NCBI GenBank assembly: GCA_014529385.2
Contig: CM043964.1
Coordinates: 7,471,997 to 7,535,996, forward strand
Direction of reading: 5' to 3'
Length of the DNA: 64,000 nt
Origin: Adiantum capillus-veneris
Lineage: Eukaryota > Streptophyta > Polypodiopsida > Polypodiales > Pteridaceae
Below, in pieces: positions 52,440 to 62,972 of this stretch (positions are counted from its first letter, which is position 1; each line of letters starts with the position of its first letter). The notes under the pieces are model-generated. The model saw only the letters and a list, made by a program, of their open reading frames with translations. It was not told the origin of the DNA and searched no databases. Position numbers and translations under genes: made by a program.

Positions 52440-53380
52440 CATGCCACAGCAAGCTAAAGCCCCTACCTCCCTCATTCCCTCTACAGTGAGGAGCTATCAC
52501 CTTGATAAGCTCACAGGCCCCAATTATCTTACATGGGCCACCCCACCCGGGTAACCTTGCTGCTCAAACGAGCAGCACTCTGGGATATAGTGAGTGGAAT
52601 CACTGTCCAACCCATCGCTAATAGTCCTGATAGCGCTGATTGGACAGCCAAGGATTTGCAAGCCTAGCCCGAACTCATGTTGCACCTGGCTGATCGCCAG
52701 GTCCAAATGGTTAGGCATTGCCAAACCGCAGCCGAAATTTGGACCTTTCTACGTGCTTCCTACCATCACGAGGACCTGATCACTCGTGTTACGACCCTCA
52801 AGAAACTACTTCTTGCTGTGCTTTTTGAACAGTAACAAATCTCCACGTTTCTTGATGAATGGCGCACCCTTTTGGATACTGCCCTCTTCTCAGGCCTTCA
52901 ATTGGATGAAAGCCTCCAAGCCATGCTACTCCTCGCTGCGTTGCCTTCATCTTGGTGACCCTTCATCACCACTCAAGCTTCAGTGAGGCCTCACTGTTGA
53001 AAAGCTTATCTCTTGCATCCTTCAAGAAGATGCCATGCGAGGCAGTTCGAGTGCACCTGCACCAGCCATACCCTCCACACAGTTTGTTCAACGTCAATCA
53101 AATTTTAGAAGGAGGGGCTCTTGCCGCTTCAACAACACAAGAAACCCTGCCAATAACCCCACTCCTGCCAAAATCTGCAGCCATTGTGGACGCCATGGCC
53201 ATCATGTTCATGAATGCCAAACCAAACGGCGCGAACAACAACGGAATGACCATCGTCCATGACCTCAAGTACAACACATTGAAGTACCTGCCCTCAGCCA
53301 GTATGGTATGGAATCGCTTCTACGTTTTACTTCCCACATTAACTCCATTGGTTTGCTTGCTTCTTCAGTTGCTGCAACAT
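52440..53380 (+). pseudogene. gag: Copia-2 gag
   Basis: The start MPQQAKAPTSLIPSTV leads to LDKLTGPNYLTWA, a typical Copia Gag opening, then stops and frame changes. WLIARSKWLGI-type and TFLDEWRTLLDTALFSGL pieces can be read in different frames. A zinc knuckle CSHCGRHGHHVHEC occurs at about 53173-53214. Confidence 0.75.
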
Positions 53381-53383
53381 AGT

Positions 53384-54699
53384 GGCTACTTGACACCGGT
53401 GCAACACACCATATGACACCACACAGTCATTGTCTTCGCGACTATAAACACCTCGCACGCCCAGTTCAAGTCTACCTTGGAGATAATCATAGCCTCAATG
53501 CAGTAGGGCACGGACATCTCCATGTCTCCTTACCCAATGGAACTCCCGTCATCATATGTGACATCTACCACATACCAGCCCTCAGTCGCAACATCCTTTC
53601 AGTTACTGCAGCCACATCTACAGGGTCCTCTATTGAGTTTTTCCATGACTCCTGTGTCATTCACTTTAAACTCCCTAATGGCCAATACAAAATCCTCAAA
53701 CTCCCTCAAAAGAATCGATTGTATCCGATTGCAATCACCCAATCTGGCCATGATGTTGTGGTAGCTTCGACTTCAACTGTCTCCCTACACATAACCAAAG
53801 CAGCATCGACCCTTATGTGGCATTACAGGCTTGGTCATATCAATGGTATCACACTCCACCTCATGGCGAAGAACAAAGTATGCTCAGGTCTCCCATCGAA
53901 CCTATCACCTATTGATCTATGTGAAGGCTGTCTCTTGGGTAAAGCAAGTCACAAGCCCTTCCCTCGATCTCAGATGTGGTCTTCACAACTGAATCAATTG
54001 GTCCATAGTGATTTATGTGGACCCATGGAGTCAACCTCCCTTACAGGTTCTGTGTACTTTCTAACATTTATTGATGATTTCAGCAGGTACACTACAATAT
54101 ATTTCTTGAAGCAAAAGTCACAAGTTCTCTCAAGCTTCAAAGAGTACCGCAGGTTGGTAGTGCGACAGCATGATTTACCCGTGCAGGCTCTTCGCTCGGA
54201 CAATGGAGGAGAGTATGTCACCAATGCATTTAAAAACTTTTGCATGGATGAGGGCATACAACAACAATTCACTATCCCCTACACACCTCAGAAAAATGAG
54301 GTCGCTGAAAGGAAGAATCGCACCTTAGTTGTGGCTTCACGTGACATGCTACTCACGGCGGCATGCCTATCAAAGGCATCCTGGGAGGAAGCAGTTGCCA
54401 CTTCTGGCTACCTTCAAAATTGCATACCATATGCAATTGATCCCCAGTACACCCCATACTACCATTGGTTTGGTAAAATTCTAGATCTGCAGCACCTCCG
54501 AGTCTTCGTGTGTTCAGCCTACCCTGTCAAGGCCCTTTCCCTGCACCACAAACTCGACCCAACCAGCACAAGGGTGGTGTTCGTGGGCTATGGAAATCTC
54601 CTTGGAGTGAAAGCTTACAGGTTGTATGACCCTGAGCTGAAAAAATTTCAGTTGGCTTACTCTGTCTATTTTGATGAATCTTCCATGATCAGTCCATAG
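53384..54699 (+). CDS. pol: Copia-2 protease and integrase (uninterrupted)
   Basis: The reading enters with WLLDTGATHHMT, an intact DTGA protease site (about 53384), and stays open to 54699. HYRLGHIN and CEGCLLGK form the pre-integrase zinc finger. The core has HSDLCGPM, the second Asp in RSDNGGEY (about 54195) and the Glu in EVAERKNRTL (about 54300), so the D-D-E set is complete. The C-terminal part includes VFVGYGNLLGVKAYRLYDP. No ATG is needed, because in Copia it is part of a polyprotein; upstream gag is broken. Confidence 0.9.
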
Positions 54700-55333
54700 C
54701 AGGAAGATGCATCTCCTTCCATGCTCACACTACCATCTGGACCCAACACATCAGATCCTCTTATCTCAAGTGTTCCACTGATCGAATGGGAGGAAGCAGA
54801 TGTTCAGAAACCTTTACATCTATCCCATCCCCCTCTATACCATAGACGCCTCCTTCTCCAATTCTAATTGGCACTCCTCTGCCTAAAAGTGCACCTCCTT
54901 GGTCTCTTGGGAACAATACCAATTATGTCCTCTTTCCAAAATCTTTGAACCCCTTGTTCCCTAGTCATAATAAACCAGCAGATATCACAAGGCGATTGTT
55001 CATGCCTTCCACAACTTGCCAGCCTCCTCCTCATGTGGCAGATAACCCCATTATTCAGGTTCCTTTGTCGAATGATACAGCTTCTCTAGCTGCTCCCACT
55101 CCACGGATTTTAAATCCTCCATCAGACACCAAGGACTTAAGCCCATAGTACCAGTGGAGCCCATCCACCAGCGCCCCATGCGTGGTCCAAACCCAACCTC
55201 TCACCCTTCCAAGTCTTCAAAGGTTCGATATCTCAAGGAGATCTATGAGAAGACAAACCACTCATTGCTCCTGGATCCTTCAGCTGATCAGCCCTCTGGT
55301 AATTCCAATACAGCTGAAGTACTCTACCTGTAG
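54700..55333 (+). pseudogene. Copia-2 integrase-RT linker
   Basis: After the stop at 54697-54699 the Pro/Ser-rich linker typical of Copia can be followed in shifting frames up to the RT. No motif. Confidence 0.5.
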
Positions 55334-56524
55334 GTGCTCCATGCTTCCTCAGACGATCTTGACGCACTTCTTTTTGTTGCTGAATCCATTGATGAAATCT
55401 CTTTGGATGAGGCTTTGTCAGGTGCTGAGGCCACATTTTGGCAGCAAGCAATGGAGTCAGAGCACCAATCCCTCATGGATAATGGCACATGGCAGCTGGT
55501 CCCTGCTCCACCAGACAGAAAATTGGTGACCTGCAAATGGTTGCTTCGCAAAAAGCTCAATGCTGACGGCACAGTATCACGCTACAAAGCTCGACTTGTG
55601 GCGCAAGGATTTACCCAGGTCCCTGGCATGGATTTCACTGAAACGTTTTCTCCTGTGCTTCGCATCACCTATTTTTGAGTTCTAATTGCAATAGATGTGC
55701 TCTTTGGCTTCCACCTTCATCAAATGGATGTCCGCACTTCCTTTTTAAATGGAGATTTATAGGACGAGATCTACATGGAGCAGCCCCAAATGTATATCTC
55801 AATGCAACACTCCAATTATGTATGCAGGCTACTCAAGGCCCTTTATGGATTGAAACAATCCCCCAGGCAATGGTATCAAAGGTTCCATCAGTGCATGATC
55901 ACTCTTGGATATGCACGTTTTCAGTTTGATGCCAATGTATATATCCGTCACTCTGCTGGTGTATTACTGTTTCTCGCCATCTATGTGGATGATATTTTGA
56001 TGCTCTCTAATTCTGAATCAGCTCTTGAAACAGCAAAGGGTGAACTCCATTCTTCCTTCTGCATGGCTGACATGGGGCCCCTCCACTATTGCCTTGGGAT
56101 TCAAGTCTTGCAGGATCCTTCAAAGGGCTTCATCCGGATTAGCCAAGAGTCTTACATTCAATCCCTACTTAAGAAGTACAACATGTCTGCATGCAACGGA
56201 GTGGAGACTCCTCTCCCAACTTCGCTCAAGCTGAAACAATCGGAATCATCTTCAGCCTTAGCTGCTGATATGGAGTCTTTTCCATATTCCAACATTCTTG
56301 GCGGAGTCCGTTACCTAGTAGCTTGTACTAGGTCTGACATTTGTTTTGTTGCAAACCTTTTATCTCGCTACATGAAAGCTCCTGGGCTAATCCACATCCA
56401 ACACCTAAAGCGTCTCATGCGCTATCTTCAGCATACGAAGGATTACGGCATTTACTATTATGCCCTTCAGCCTCTGCCAACACCCTTCCTTGTTGACTAC
56501 TCTGATGCAGATTGGGGGGGGTGA
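55334..56524 (+). pseudogene. pol: Copia-2 reverse transcriptase
   Basis: One reading frame covers the whole domain, with a TGA at 55676-55678 and a TAG near 55758 as the only breaks. Motifs: DNGTWQLV, KWLLRKKLNADGTVSRYKAR, HQMDVRTSFLNGDL, LYGLKQSPRQWYQRF, the catalytic AIYVDDILML (about 55980) and the RNase H opening YSDADWGG. It ends where an eight-G run shifts the frame. Confidence 0.9.
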
Positions 56525-56948
56525 TCAAGATACTCTTCAATCCACCTCAGGATATGCCTTTCTTCTGGCTGGAGGAGCAATCTCCTAACAAAGCAAGAAA
56601 CAGGAAAGAGTCACCTTGTCATTGACAGAAGTTGAATATGTTGCAATGACTCTTGCCTTGAAAGAAGGAATTTGGCTTATTAATGGAGACTACACTCTTC
56701 CCAAATCAGCCACTAGTACTTCATTGTGACAATATGTCCGCTATAATGCTTGCAAGGAATCTCAAACACTCAGAAAAGACAAATCATATGCGATGAAGCT
56801 TCAATTCATCAAGGAGCTCATTCAAGAAGGCAGCATCGAGCTCTCCCATGTACATGCAGAACAACAGTGGGCGGATTTCCTCACAAAGTCCATTCCAAAG
56901 GCAAAGCATCGTGAAAGCTGTCAACAGCTCGACTTAAAATCACTGTAA
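56500..56948 (+). pseudogene. Copia-2 RNase H
   Basis: After the G run at 56514-56521 the reading continues one frame over with STSGYAFLLAGGA and TLSLTEVEYVAMTLALKEGI, then further changes before LQFIKELIQEGSIELSHVHA and ADFLTKSIPKAKH. It ends just before the purine tract. Confidence 0.82.
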
Positions 56949-56973
56949 TGGGAATTATCAACTTAGGGGGGTG

Positions 56974-57167
56974 TGTGGCGAAATAAGTTAATAATTTAAT
57001 CTGCATAATTTTGGCTCCCAGGATCTTCCCTGGACGAGCAGTTACAACTGTAACTGACGGGTAACGTCCGTCCCCAACTTGTATTTAAACAGCCCTTGGC
57101 AAGCATAACAAACATCTCTCTCATTCTTGCCTCACACTCGAGTCTCTGTGTGCATGCTTGTTTAACA
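56974..57167 (+). mobile_element. 3' LTR of Copia-2
   Basis: It starts TGTGGCGAAATAAG after ACTTAGGGGGGTG and ends TGTTTAACA, followed by AGTAT. Confidence 0.92.
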
Positions 57168-57798
57168 AGTATTAGCTTCCAAAGTTTTCCTGCATCTTGA
57201 GCACTCATGCCACCATGATTGATGTGGAAATTTGAAGCCTTTTCACACCTTTTTTATCATTTTTTGACCTTTTTTGGCCCAATTTTGATCAATTTTGACC
57301 AGTGATAGACATTTTTTGCAAGAAAAATCCAAACGGATTCCAAAATTCTCCAAATTTTGTACGCTTGATCCTTAATACCCAAAGCCCTTTTACAAATCTC
57401 CACATTCCATTTTTTTATCACTTCTAGGGGGATGCAAGTATCACCGTAAATCAAGCACCATAAATAGACAGTTACTGCATGTGCCAGACTTCTCGGGCGG
57501 GATGAGAGTGCCCACACTTCCCACTTGCATTATTAACATTCTAAAAATCTCAAACACATTACCTAGAGACAAAATAAGACAGCAAGAACCATATCCAAGG
57601 CCTCAATACCCTATCCATGCATGTACATGTGCCCCACTGTTGGCAGGCGAACCTAACTATTCACAATGTGTACACGTTGCGTCTTTTTAAAAACTTGAAA
57701 CCGCTTTGCAAATCTCCCAAATGCACATATTTAAATTTTTTTGTACATATGACCATGCATATACACGCTACTTTGTATACGCCAAAAGCAGTCTATCA
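57168..57798 (-). mobile_element. TatX 5' LTR, outer piece
   Basis: It aligns with 37013-37627 of the left LTR. Its outer end TCTATCA is the reverse complement of the TGATAGA start and is followed by GCGT, the target duplication within Copia-A. Confidence 0.85.
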
Positions 57799-58072
57799 GC
57801 GTCTGAGCCATACACACTCAACCGTAGTTGTGAAGACTGCCTTGTACTCAGCCTACAACTAGAAGTGGCTAGAGTAGGTTGCTTTTTTCTCAACCATGAG
57901 ATACATGAACTATCAAGCATGAAACAAAGCCACTTGTGGACACTCGCGTTCCAAAATAACCAGCCCAATCAAAGTCCAAAAAAACATGTAAGTCTAGCAG
58001 CAATGATCCCCTTTTGGGATAAAACAAGCCAAAATGTAAAGTGCCACTCAATTAGTAAAAACTCCTCTTGAC
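57799..58072 (-). pseudogene. pol: Copia-A RNase H, N-terminal half
   Basis: On the minus strand it reads LDFDWAGYFGTRVSTSG (first catalytic Asp in DFDWAG), FVSCLIVHVSHG-like text with frame changes, then SVYGSDA, exactly where 24434 resumes. It matches 58680-58870 of Copia-B. The 5' remainder has been replaced by Copia-B. Confidence 0.78.
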
Positions 58073-58311
58073 TGTTGAAATTCAGGTTGTAGAAAAACAC
58101 ACACAACTTGGAGAAGACAAAAGAAGATCAAGGAACACAACAGAAAGTGTATTAATCTGTGTGCAATGGAAAGATGGATAGCCCTAGATTGATGGGTGTG
58201 TATACAATGCAGAGGGGGGGGGGGGGGGGGGGGGGGCTCTTAGTGAGGGAAAAATACCCCCATAGTCCTAAGTGTGTTCACACACATCACTACCACATGT
58301 ATATGGTAACA
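58073..58311 (-). mobile_element. 3' LTR of Copia-B (candidate borders)
   Basis: On the minus strand it starts TGTTACCATATACATG after the purine tract AAGGGGGATT and would end GAATTTCAACA. It contains a run of 23 G on the plus strand. The left border is inferred from TG/CA ends only. Confidence 0.55.
58214..58236. repeat. Run of 23 G
   Basis: Uninterrupted G tract inside the Copia-B LTR. The length of such runs is often unreliable in assemblies. Confidence 0.9.
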
Positions 58312-58388
58312 AATCCCCCTTGAGAGTGATGCAATGAACGCGAGCTAGCACATAGAGTATATCCAAGTGCCATGCCTTGAGGAAATGA

Positions 58389-58870
58389 TCAATCCACAAA
58401 GGGGAGGAAGCCCAAATCTTTGCAGAATGCTTTGAAATTCTCATGAGACAATGCCTTTGTGAAGAGATTTGCAAGGGTGCCTTGTGTTGGCACAAAAGCC
58501 AAGCTGATCTCTCCTATTGAGAGCCTCTCCCTAATATAGTGGTAATGCATCTCCATGTGCTTTGTACAAGCATGAAAAACTATGTTCCTCACAACTACTA
58601 ATGCGCTCTGACTATAAGTGTAGATAGTGTTGGCAGTATCTTTTCCAACACCTAAATCATCCATAAGGCGTCTGAGCCATACACACTCAACCGTAGCTGT
58701 GAAGATTACCTTCTACTCAACCTCACAACCGGAAGTGGCCACAGTAGGTTTTTTTTCGCTCAACCATGAGATACAGAATTGTCGAGCATGAAACAAAAAC
58801 CACTTGTGGAAACTCGCATGTCAAAATAACTAGCCCAAATTGAGTACAAAGATAGCAATGTCTCTGTGTA
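58389..58870 (-). pseudogene. pol: Copia-B RNase H
   Basis: The open part 58389-58664 has TIYTYSQSALVVVRNIVF, HMEMHYHYIRERLS and LANLFTKALSHENFKAF. Upstream pieces (to 58870) read VSTSGFCFMLDNS in a broken frame. About 100 codons between RT and this point are missing. Confidence 0.85.
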
Positions 58871-59110
58871 ACTTGTCTGATATAAGGAAATACCACCATC
58901 ACACTACTTAAATTGTATGCCCAAGTAATGATGCAACAACCCAAATCTTTCGTCTTGAAAGTAGCATTTAGGTCAGCTTTAAATTCAGTAGCATGTCTCT
59001 CATTTGGTCCAGTAAAATCAACAAATCTTCAAATAGAGAACCACAATGAGAAGTACATCACCCTCAAGCTTTACATACAACGTGCTTTTTGTTGGACTAT
59101 TACAAAAGCC

Positions 59111-59758
59111 TCATTTGACCAAATGAGTGTTATCCTTCTCATACCAAGCATAAGGAGATTGTGTCAACCCATACAAATCTTTCTTACATTTGCACACTTT
59201 ATCCTCTTTTCCTTCCTTAACAAAACCACGAGGTTGTGCTACATAAACTTCCTCAAATATATCACCATTCAAGAAAGGACTTACAATGTTTGACTCATAT
59301 ACATCCCAACCAAAATGAGCTCCCAATGCACATAGAAAACACACAATAGTCATACAACAAGTGAGAGCAAAGGTCTCTTCATAATCTCTGCCCTTTTGTT
59401 GTGCATAACCCTTTGCAACAAGTCGAGCCTTATATCGATCAATCTCACCATTCAGCCTGCGGTTCAACTTGTAAATCTACTTCATACCAATGGCCTTTTT
59501 TCTAAGAGGCAAATCACATAAAGTCCATGTGCCATTTTCTATAAGTGCATCATATTCAGATTGCATGATAGCCATCCAATTTTTTGAATTCTTTGCTTCA
59601 ACAACAGACAGAGGTTCCTCAATGTCACATAAGCTAGACACAACAAAAGCATAAAAATATGATGCATAAGATGCATGGAAAGAACCTAAATGAGTACAAC
59701 AAGACAAAGGATCATCCAATTTACTAACCTGCAAAGTATGCACCAGCCATATTGGCAT
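59111..59758 (-). pseudogene. pol: Copia-B reverse transcriptase, N-terminal half
   Basis: The reading NSKNWMAIMQSEYDALIENG ... CDLPLRKKAIGMK is followed by a stop (59477-59479). It then goes on in the same frame with YKLNRRLNGEIDRYKARLVA, YAQQKGRDYEETFA, SPFLNGDIFEEVYVAQP and CKKDLYGLTQSPYAWYEK. The catalytic YVDD region beyond 59110 cannot be read cleanly; only LHHYLGI near 58900 survives. Confidence 0.85.
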
Positions 59759-60330
59759 ACCTCTAGCCTGCTCATTCTCAGCCCTTCCTCATCAAGTACA
59801 TCATGTACATCGGCATCCGTAATAGGCTGATCTATAACATTTTCAAAAAACCCCATAGGTTGTACATTTGTCTCATTGGAGTTTGGATTTGAACTTCCAC
59901 CACTAAAAAGAAGCAATAAAGTGTCATAAATGTCATGTGAGCTTACATTAATGTCTCTAGTACATGATAGCAAGGGCTCAGCAAAATCTTCTACAAACAC
60001 AACATCCCATGAGACCAAGATACACTTTGTTTGCGGATGATACAACTTGTAACCACTATAACCAACAAAAATACATTTGACAGCCTTATCATCCAATTTT
60101 TTGTGTTGCATTTGTGGCACCAAAGCATATGCCAAATAGCCAAAAACACGCATGTGCTCAATAGAACACTTTCTATCATGCCATGCTTCATATGGAGTCA
60201 AAGACTATAAAGCTTTTGTAGGACACCTATTAAGTACATAATTGGCACACATTACATGATGGCGTCAAGCCAAAATGAATGCGGTAAAGCTTGACGTTTG
60301 ACCATACATCGTGCCATTTCCATAAGTAGC
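59759..60330 (-). pseudogene. Copia-B integrase, C-terminal part
   Basis: MARCMVKRQALPHSFWLDAI (about 60252-60320), then MTPYEAWHDRKCSIEHMRVF and KCIFVGYSGYKLYHPQTKCI (60201 leftwards), the region after the catalytic Glu. A stop lies near 60204. The core with D-D-E is missing. Confidence 0.8.
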
Positions 60331-60362
60331 GAGAAATGCATTAAATTACAGCACATAATCGT

Positions 60363-60676
60363 ATATGTAAAAAGAAAGCTCTTATGCCCATACAGGTGCG
60401 GTTGGATGCCTTGAAATTGTTGTGCAGAATGCAAGGTGCGCATATTGACAAGCTGCAGGAAAGAATTCTTGCTCTAGAGTTATTGCAAATGAATAAAGAG
60501 AAAGCCAGTGATTATTATCTTCAACAAGCAGAGACAAAGATAGAGATAACGAATAAGAGGCTGCCAGAGAAAGACATTAAAGAGGGAGATATGGTGATGA
60601 AGTATGACTCTTTCTTGGATTTCACTTTTCAAAAGAAGTTGAGGGACAAATGGTTGGGACCATACACGCTGTGAAG
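60363..60676 (+). pseudogene. Isolated TatX-type integrase fragment, plus strand
   Basis: A 96-codon frame (60384-60674) aligns with the minus-strand TatX integrase end at about 37790-38110, including ERILALELLQMNKEKASDYY, EGDMVMKYDSFLDFTFQKKL and RDKWLGPYT. It is better preserved than TatX itself. It has no LTR or other domain beside it and is joined directly to Copia-B on its left, so it is a rearrangement or a remnant of another insertion. Confidence 0.8.
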
Positions 60677-60748
60677 CACATGCGTTCCCCCATTTCACAC
60701 CACCCCTCCCTCCCTCCATGTTTTCTATGCACCCCACCTCTCTACACA

Positions 60749-60969
60749 CCCCCCCCCCCCCCCCCCCCCCCCCCCGCTCCAAATCCTCACGGCGGCCTTC
60801 TCTGCTCCACATGCCTCGGACTATGCATCCATCCTCTCGCCATGCTCGCTTGCCCTCCCGAGTTGCATCCCCCCTCCCTCTCCTCACCACAATTGGTTGT
60901 TGTCCAGCTCGTTCGCAGTTGTACAGTTCATCTCGGCCCTACACTCAATCCATCCGGCTCTGCGGGGAA

Positions 60970-61000
<31 letters not shown>
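60749..61000. repeat. C27 and G31 runs about 195 bp apart
   Basis: An uninterrupted C tract (60749-60775) and a G tract (60970-61000) could pair as the stem of a hairpin, and each could form four-stranded structures. The frames reading through them (Pro and Gly runs) are not genes. Confidence 0.9.

Positions 61001-61001
<1 letters not shown>

Positions 61002-61042
<41 letters not shown>
61002..61042. repeat. GA dinucleotide repeat
   Basis: About 20 GA units directly after the G31 run, giving Arg-Glu or Ser-Leu repeats in translation that are artefacts. Confidence 0.95.
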
Positions 61043-61046
<4 letters not shown>

Positions 61047-61420
61047 ACCCCTAGCTCTCTCTCCGTGTTTGTCATTGGCTCCGCTCCCCCTTCGCTGCCC
61101 CTTCACCGAGAGAAAACAAACTTCTCTGTCTGCACCCTTCAAGTGTCTTTCAAAAGGATGAGAGGGAGGGAAATATCTTATAGATATAGAGAGAGAGTGT
61201 GTGACATGGAGAGAGAGAGAGAGATTGATTTATTGACTCTAGCTTTTGCTTAAACCTTTAGGATCTTCTAAGATTCCCATGAAAACAAATGGTTGGAAAA
61301 TTCGGCAGACATACATACTCATTTCTGCGTACTAGGTGTCAAACGCGGGCCCGGATAGGGCCCTAAAATGCACCATTGGGCGCGTTTCTTGTAACACAAG
61401 GCGGCCAACAATATATATTT
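61043..61420. other. Anonymous DNA; no gene seen
   Basis: CT- and GA-rich sequence with several short GAGA runs (about 61190-61225) and nothing recognisable. Confidence 0.4.
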
Positions 61421-61423
61421 TAT

Positions 61424-61683
61424 TTAGTTTTTGATTTGTTTAGACGTCGAATGAGCGTAGAGCAGCTGGTCCAACGCCCGTAATTGGTTCCGCGCGACGC
61501 CTGCGGCTCGCGCGACTCGATTCCTATCGACGCCATCGCTTTTGAACTTGTCTGCCATATTGAAGCTGGGATGGGCACGGCAGTGGACACATTCTTTGAC
61601 GAACCACTTTTTGCCACAGGCCTTACTAGTGTTTTTGTTGGGGTGGGTTGACCCGCGATGGCTCAACCATTCATCCCAAAATG
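61424..61683 (-). pseudogene. GC-rich segment with coding-like frame, unrecognised
   Basis: On the minus strand a frame outside the GA repeat reads WDEWLSHRGSTHPNKN, GKKWFVKECVHCRAH and VARAAGVARNQLRALDQLL. Its GC content is well above the surroundings. The W...C..C...H pattern is faintly like a BED-type zinc finger of hAT transposases, but spacing is not convincing. It could be a captured gene piece or transposase exon; I cannot assign it. Confidence 0.25.

Positions 61684-61684
<1 letters not shown>

Positions 61685-61747
<63 letters not shown>
61685..61747. repeat. GA dinucleotide repeat
   Basis: About 31 GA units, uninterrupted. Confidence 0.95.
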
Positions 61748-61748
<1 letters not shown>

Positions 61749-62020
61749 GCAGCATGCAGCTTGCAGTACTTGAGGACAATATCAGCAATGCTCAAGTCAA
61801 CAACGCACCTCCCGCTGCGGATTCAACAACGCACCTTGGCTATGTGGATGATGTACATAATAATCTACATCATCCACGCACTCATCATCCTCACCTTGAG
61901 GCTGGCCTTGTCATTCCTTAACATTTTGATCTTTTAAAAGTCAGTATAGGCATTGAGTTCAAGATTCAATCATTAAGGTCTCTTGTGATTGTTCCCACAA
62001 CATTACAATCTTCTCTTCTC

Positions 62021-62022
62021 GT

Positions 62023-62071
<49 letters not shown>
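62021..62071. repeat. Compound GT/GA microsatellite
   Basis: About 13 GT units followed by about 12 GA units. Confidence 0.95.
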
Positions 62072-62072
<1 letters not shown>

Positions 62073-62675
62073 TATTGGAATAACGCTTCTATCACCCAAG
62101 TGTGGTGAATTAGTTATACACGTCCCCTCTTGAATAATTGGTCTTTAGTTCAGCACCATCAAAGATAGATCTTTGAGATCTCTTGGGATTGTTCCTGTGA
62201 AATTAATTGATTCTCTTCTCTTTGCTTCTATAACATGTTGAAGGCTTTAGAACGATAGATTCAGTATGTATTCATGGTGTCAATGCTATAGGTTTCATAC
62301 TAATAATGAAGTAATCAAAAACACTCGAAAGAGTCGACCAAAAAATGAGACAAAGCATAGCTTAGTCAACTCATAGATTCGATAAACTCTCTCACACAAA
62401 ATGTGTAGAGAGATAGCCTATATGTAGAATAGTATCCCAATGGATAAAGGTGTGTCAATTTGGGTATTACATAGAGTTTTCAAAATGTGTGGATAGTAAG
62501 TAGGATTTCCGCTAAAAGTAATGGAGGAAACATGGGGCTTAATGATGTTTGAAACCCACTAGCTATCTAAGTGGGTACAAGTGCGCGATTTTGTTGAAGA
62601 CCCCATGAAATATAGAGATGATCATGTCTCATGGGTGTTGGACACATCAAATAGAGGTTGCAGATGGCAGAACAA

Positions 62676-62972
62676 AGAGTTCCCTTCTCAGACAACCTCC
62701 TTCTAGTCTCTTTGTGAGAAAACGATGGCAAAACAAAAGAAGATGACATTATGACAATGACCGTTGAGACAATATAACTCTCTTAGAGTCTATAACGATG
62801 CTTGTGTCAAAAAAATGGGTAGAGCATTAAAGATTTCTCTTCTCATACAACCTCGTTTTGGTCTCGTTGTGAGTGAAGCATGGCAAGACACAAGAAGATG
62901 ACATTATGACAATGACCTTTGAGACAACATAACTCTCATAGAGACTACAAGGATACTTGTGTCAAAAAAAAT
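62676..62972 (+). repeat. Diverged tandem duplication of about 150 bp
   Basis: Two copies share AAGAAGATGACATTATGACA and a closing TTGTGTCAAAAAAATGGGTAG. Identity is about 80% by eye. Not coding as far as I can see. Confidence 0.75.

Larger units (their letters stand above)
52146..57167 (+). mobile_element. Copia-2: structurally complete Ty1/Copia element
   Basis: It is 5.0 kb long, with LTRs of 195 and 194 bp, TG/CA ends and a perfect 5-bp target duplication AGTAT (52141-52145 and 57168-57172). Gag, protease, integrase, RT and RNase H follow in Copia order. The LTRs differ by 13 substitutions and one indel by my reading, nearly all transitions, as expected from decay of methylated cytosines. 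Stops and frameshifts in gag, between IN and RT, and in RNase H make it non-autonomous. Confidence 0.93.
24435..57798 (-). mobile_element. TatX: minus-strand Tat-type Gypsy element split by several insertions
   Basis: The left (3') LTR is 24435-24593 plus 36616-37627; the right (5') LTR is 49460-49502 plus 51582-52145 plus 57168-57798. Without inserts both are about 1.2 kb, start TGATAGAC and end CTCCATCA on the minus strand. The priming site is at 49453-49436 and the interior is gag (49435-49213, 41823-41569), protease, RT, two RNase H domains and integrase to 37640. It sits inside Copia-A. Every gene is broken. Confidence 0.85.
58073..60330 (-). mobile_element. Copia-B: decayed second copy of the Copia-A family
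   Basis: Leftwards from 60330 it holds integrase C-terminal part, RT, a shortened RNase H and a 3' LTR. It lies against Copia-A at 58072. Gag, protease and most of integrase are absent; the right edge abuts a TatX-type fragment. Confidence 0.82.

Noticed and set aside
60650-61253. Frames of 118-147 codons with Pro, Gly or Arg-Glu runs
   Set aside because: They are translations of the C, G and GA homopolymer or dinucleotide tracts in several frames at once.
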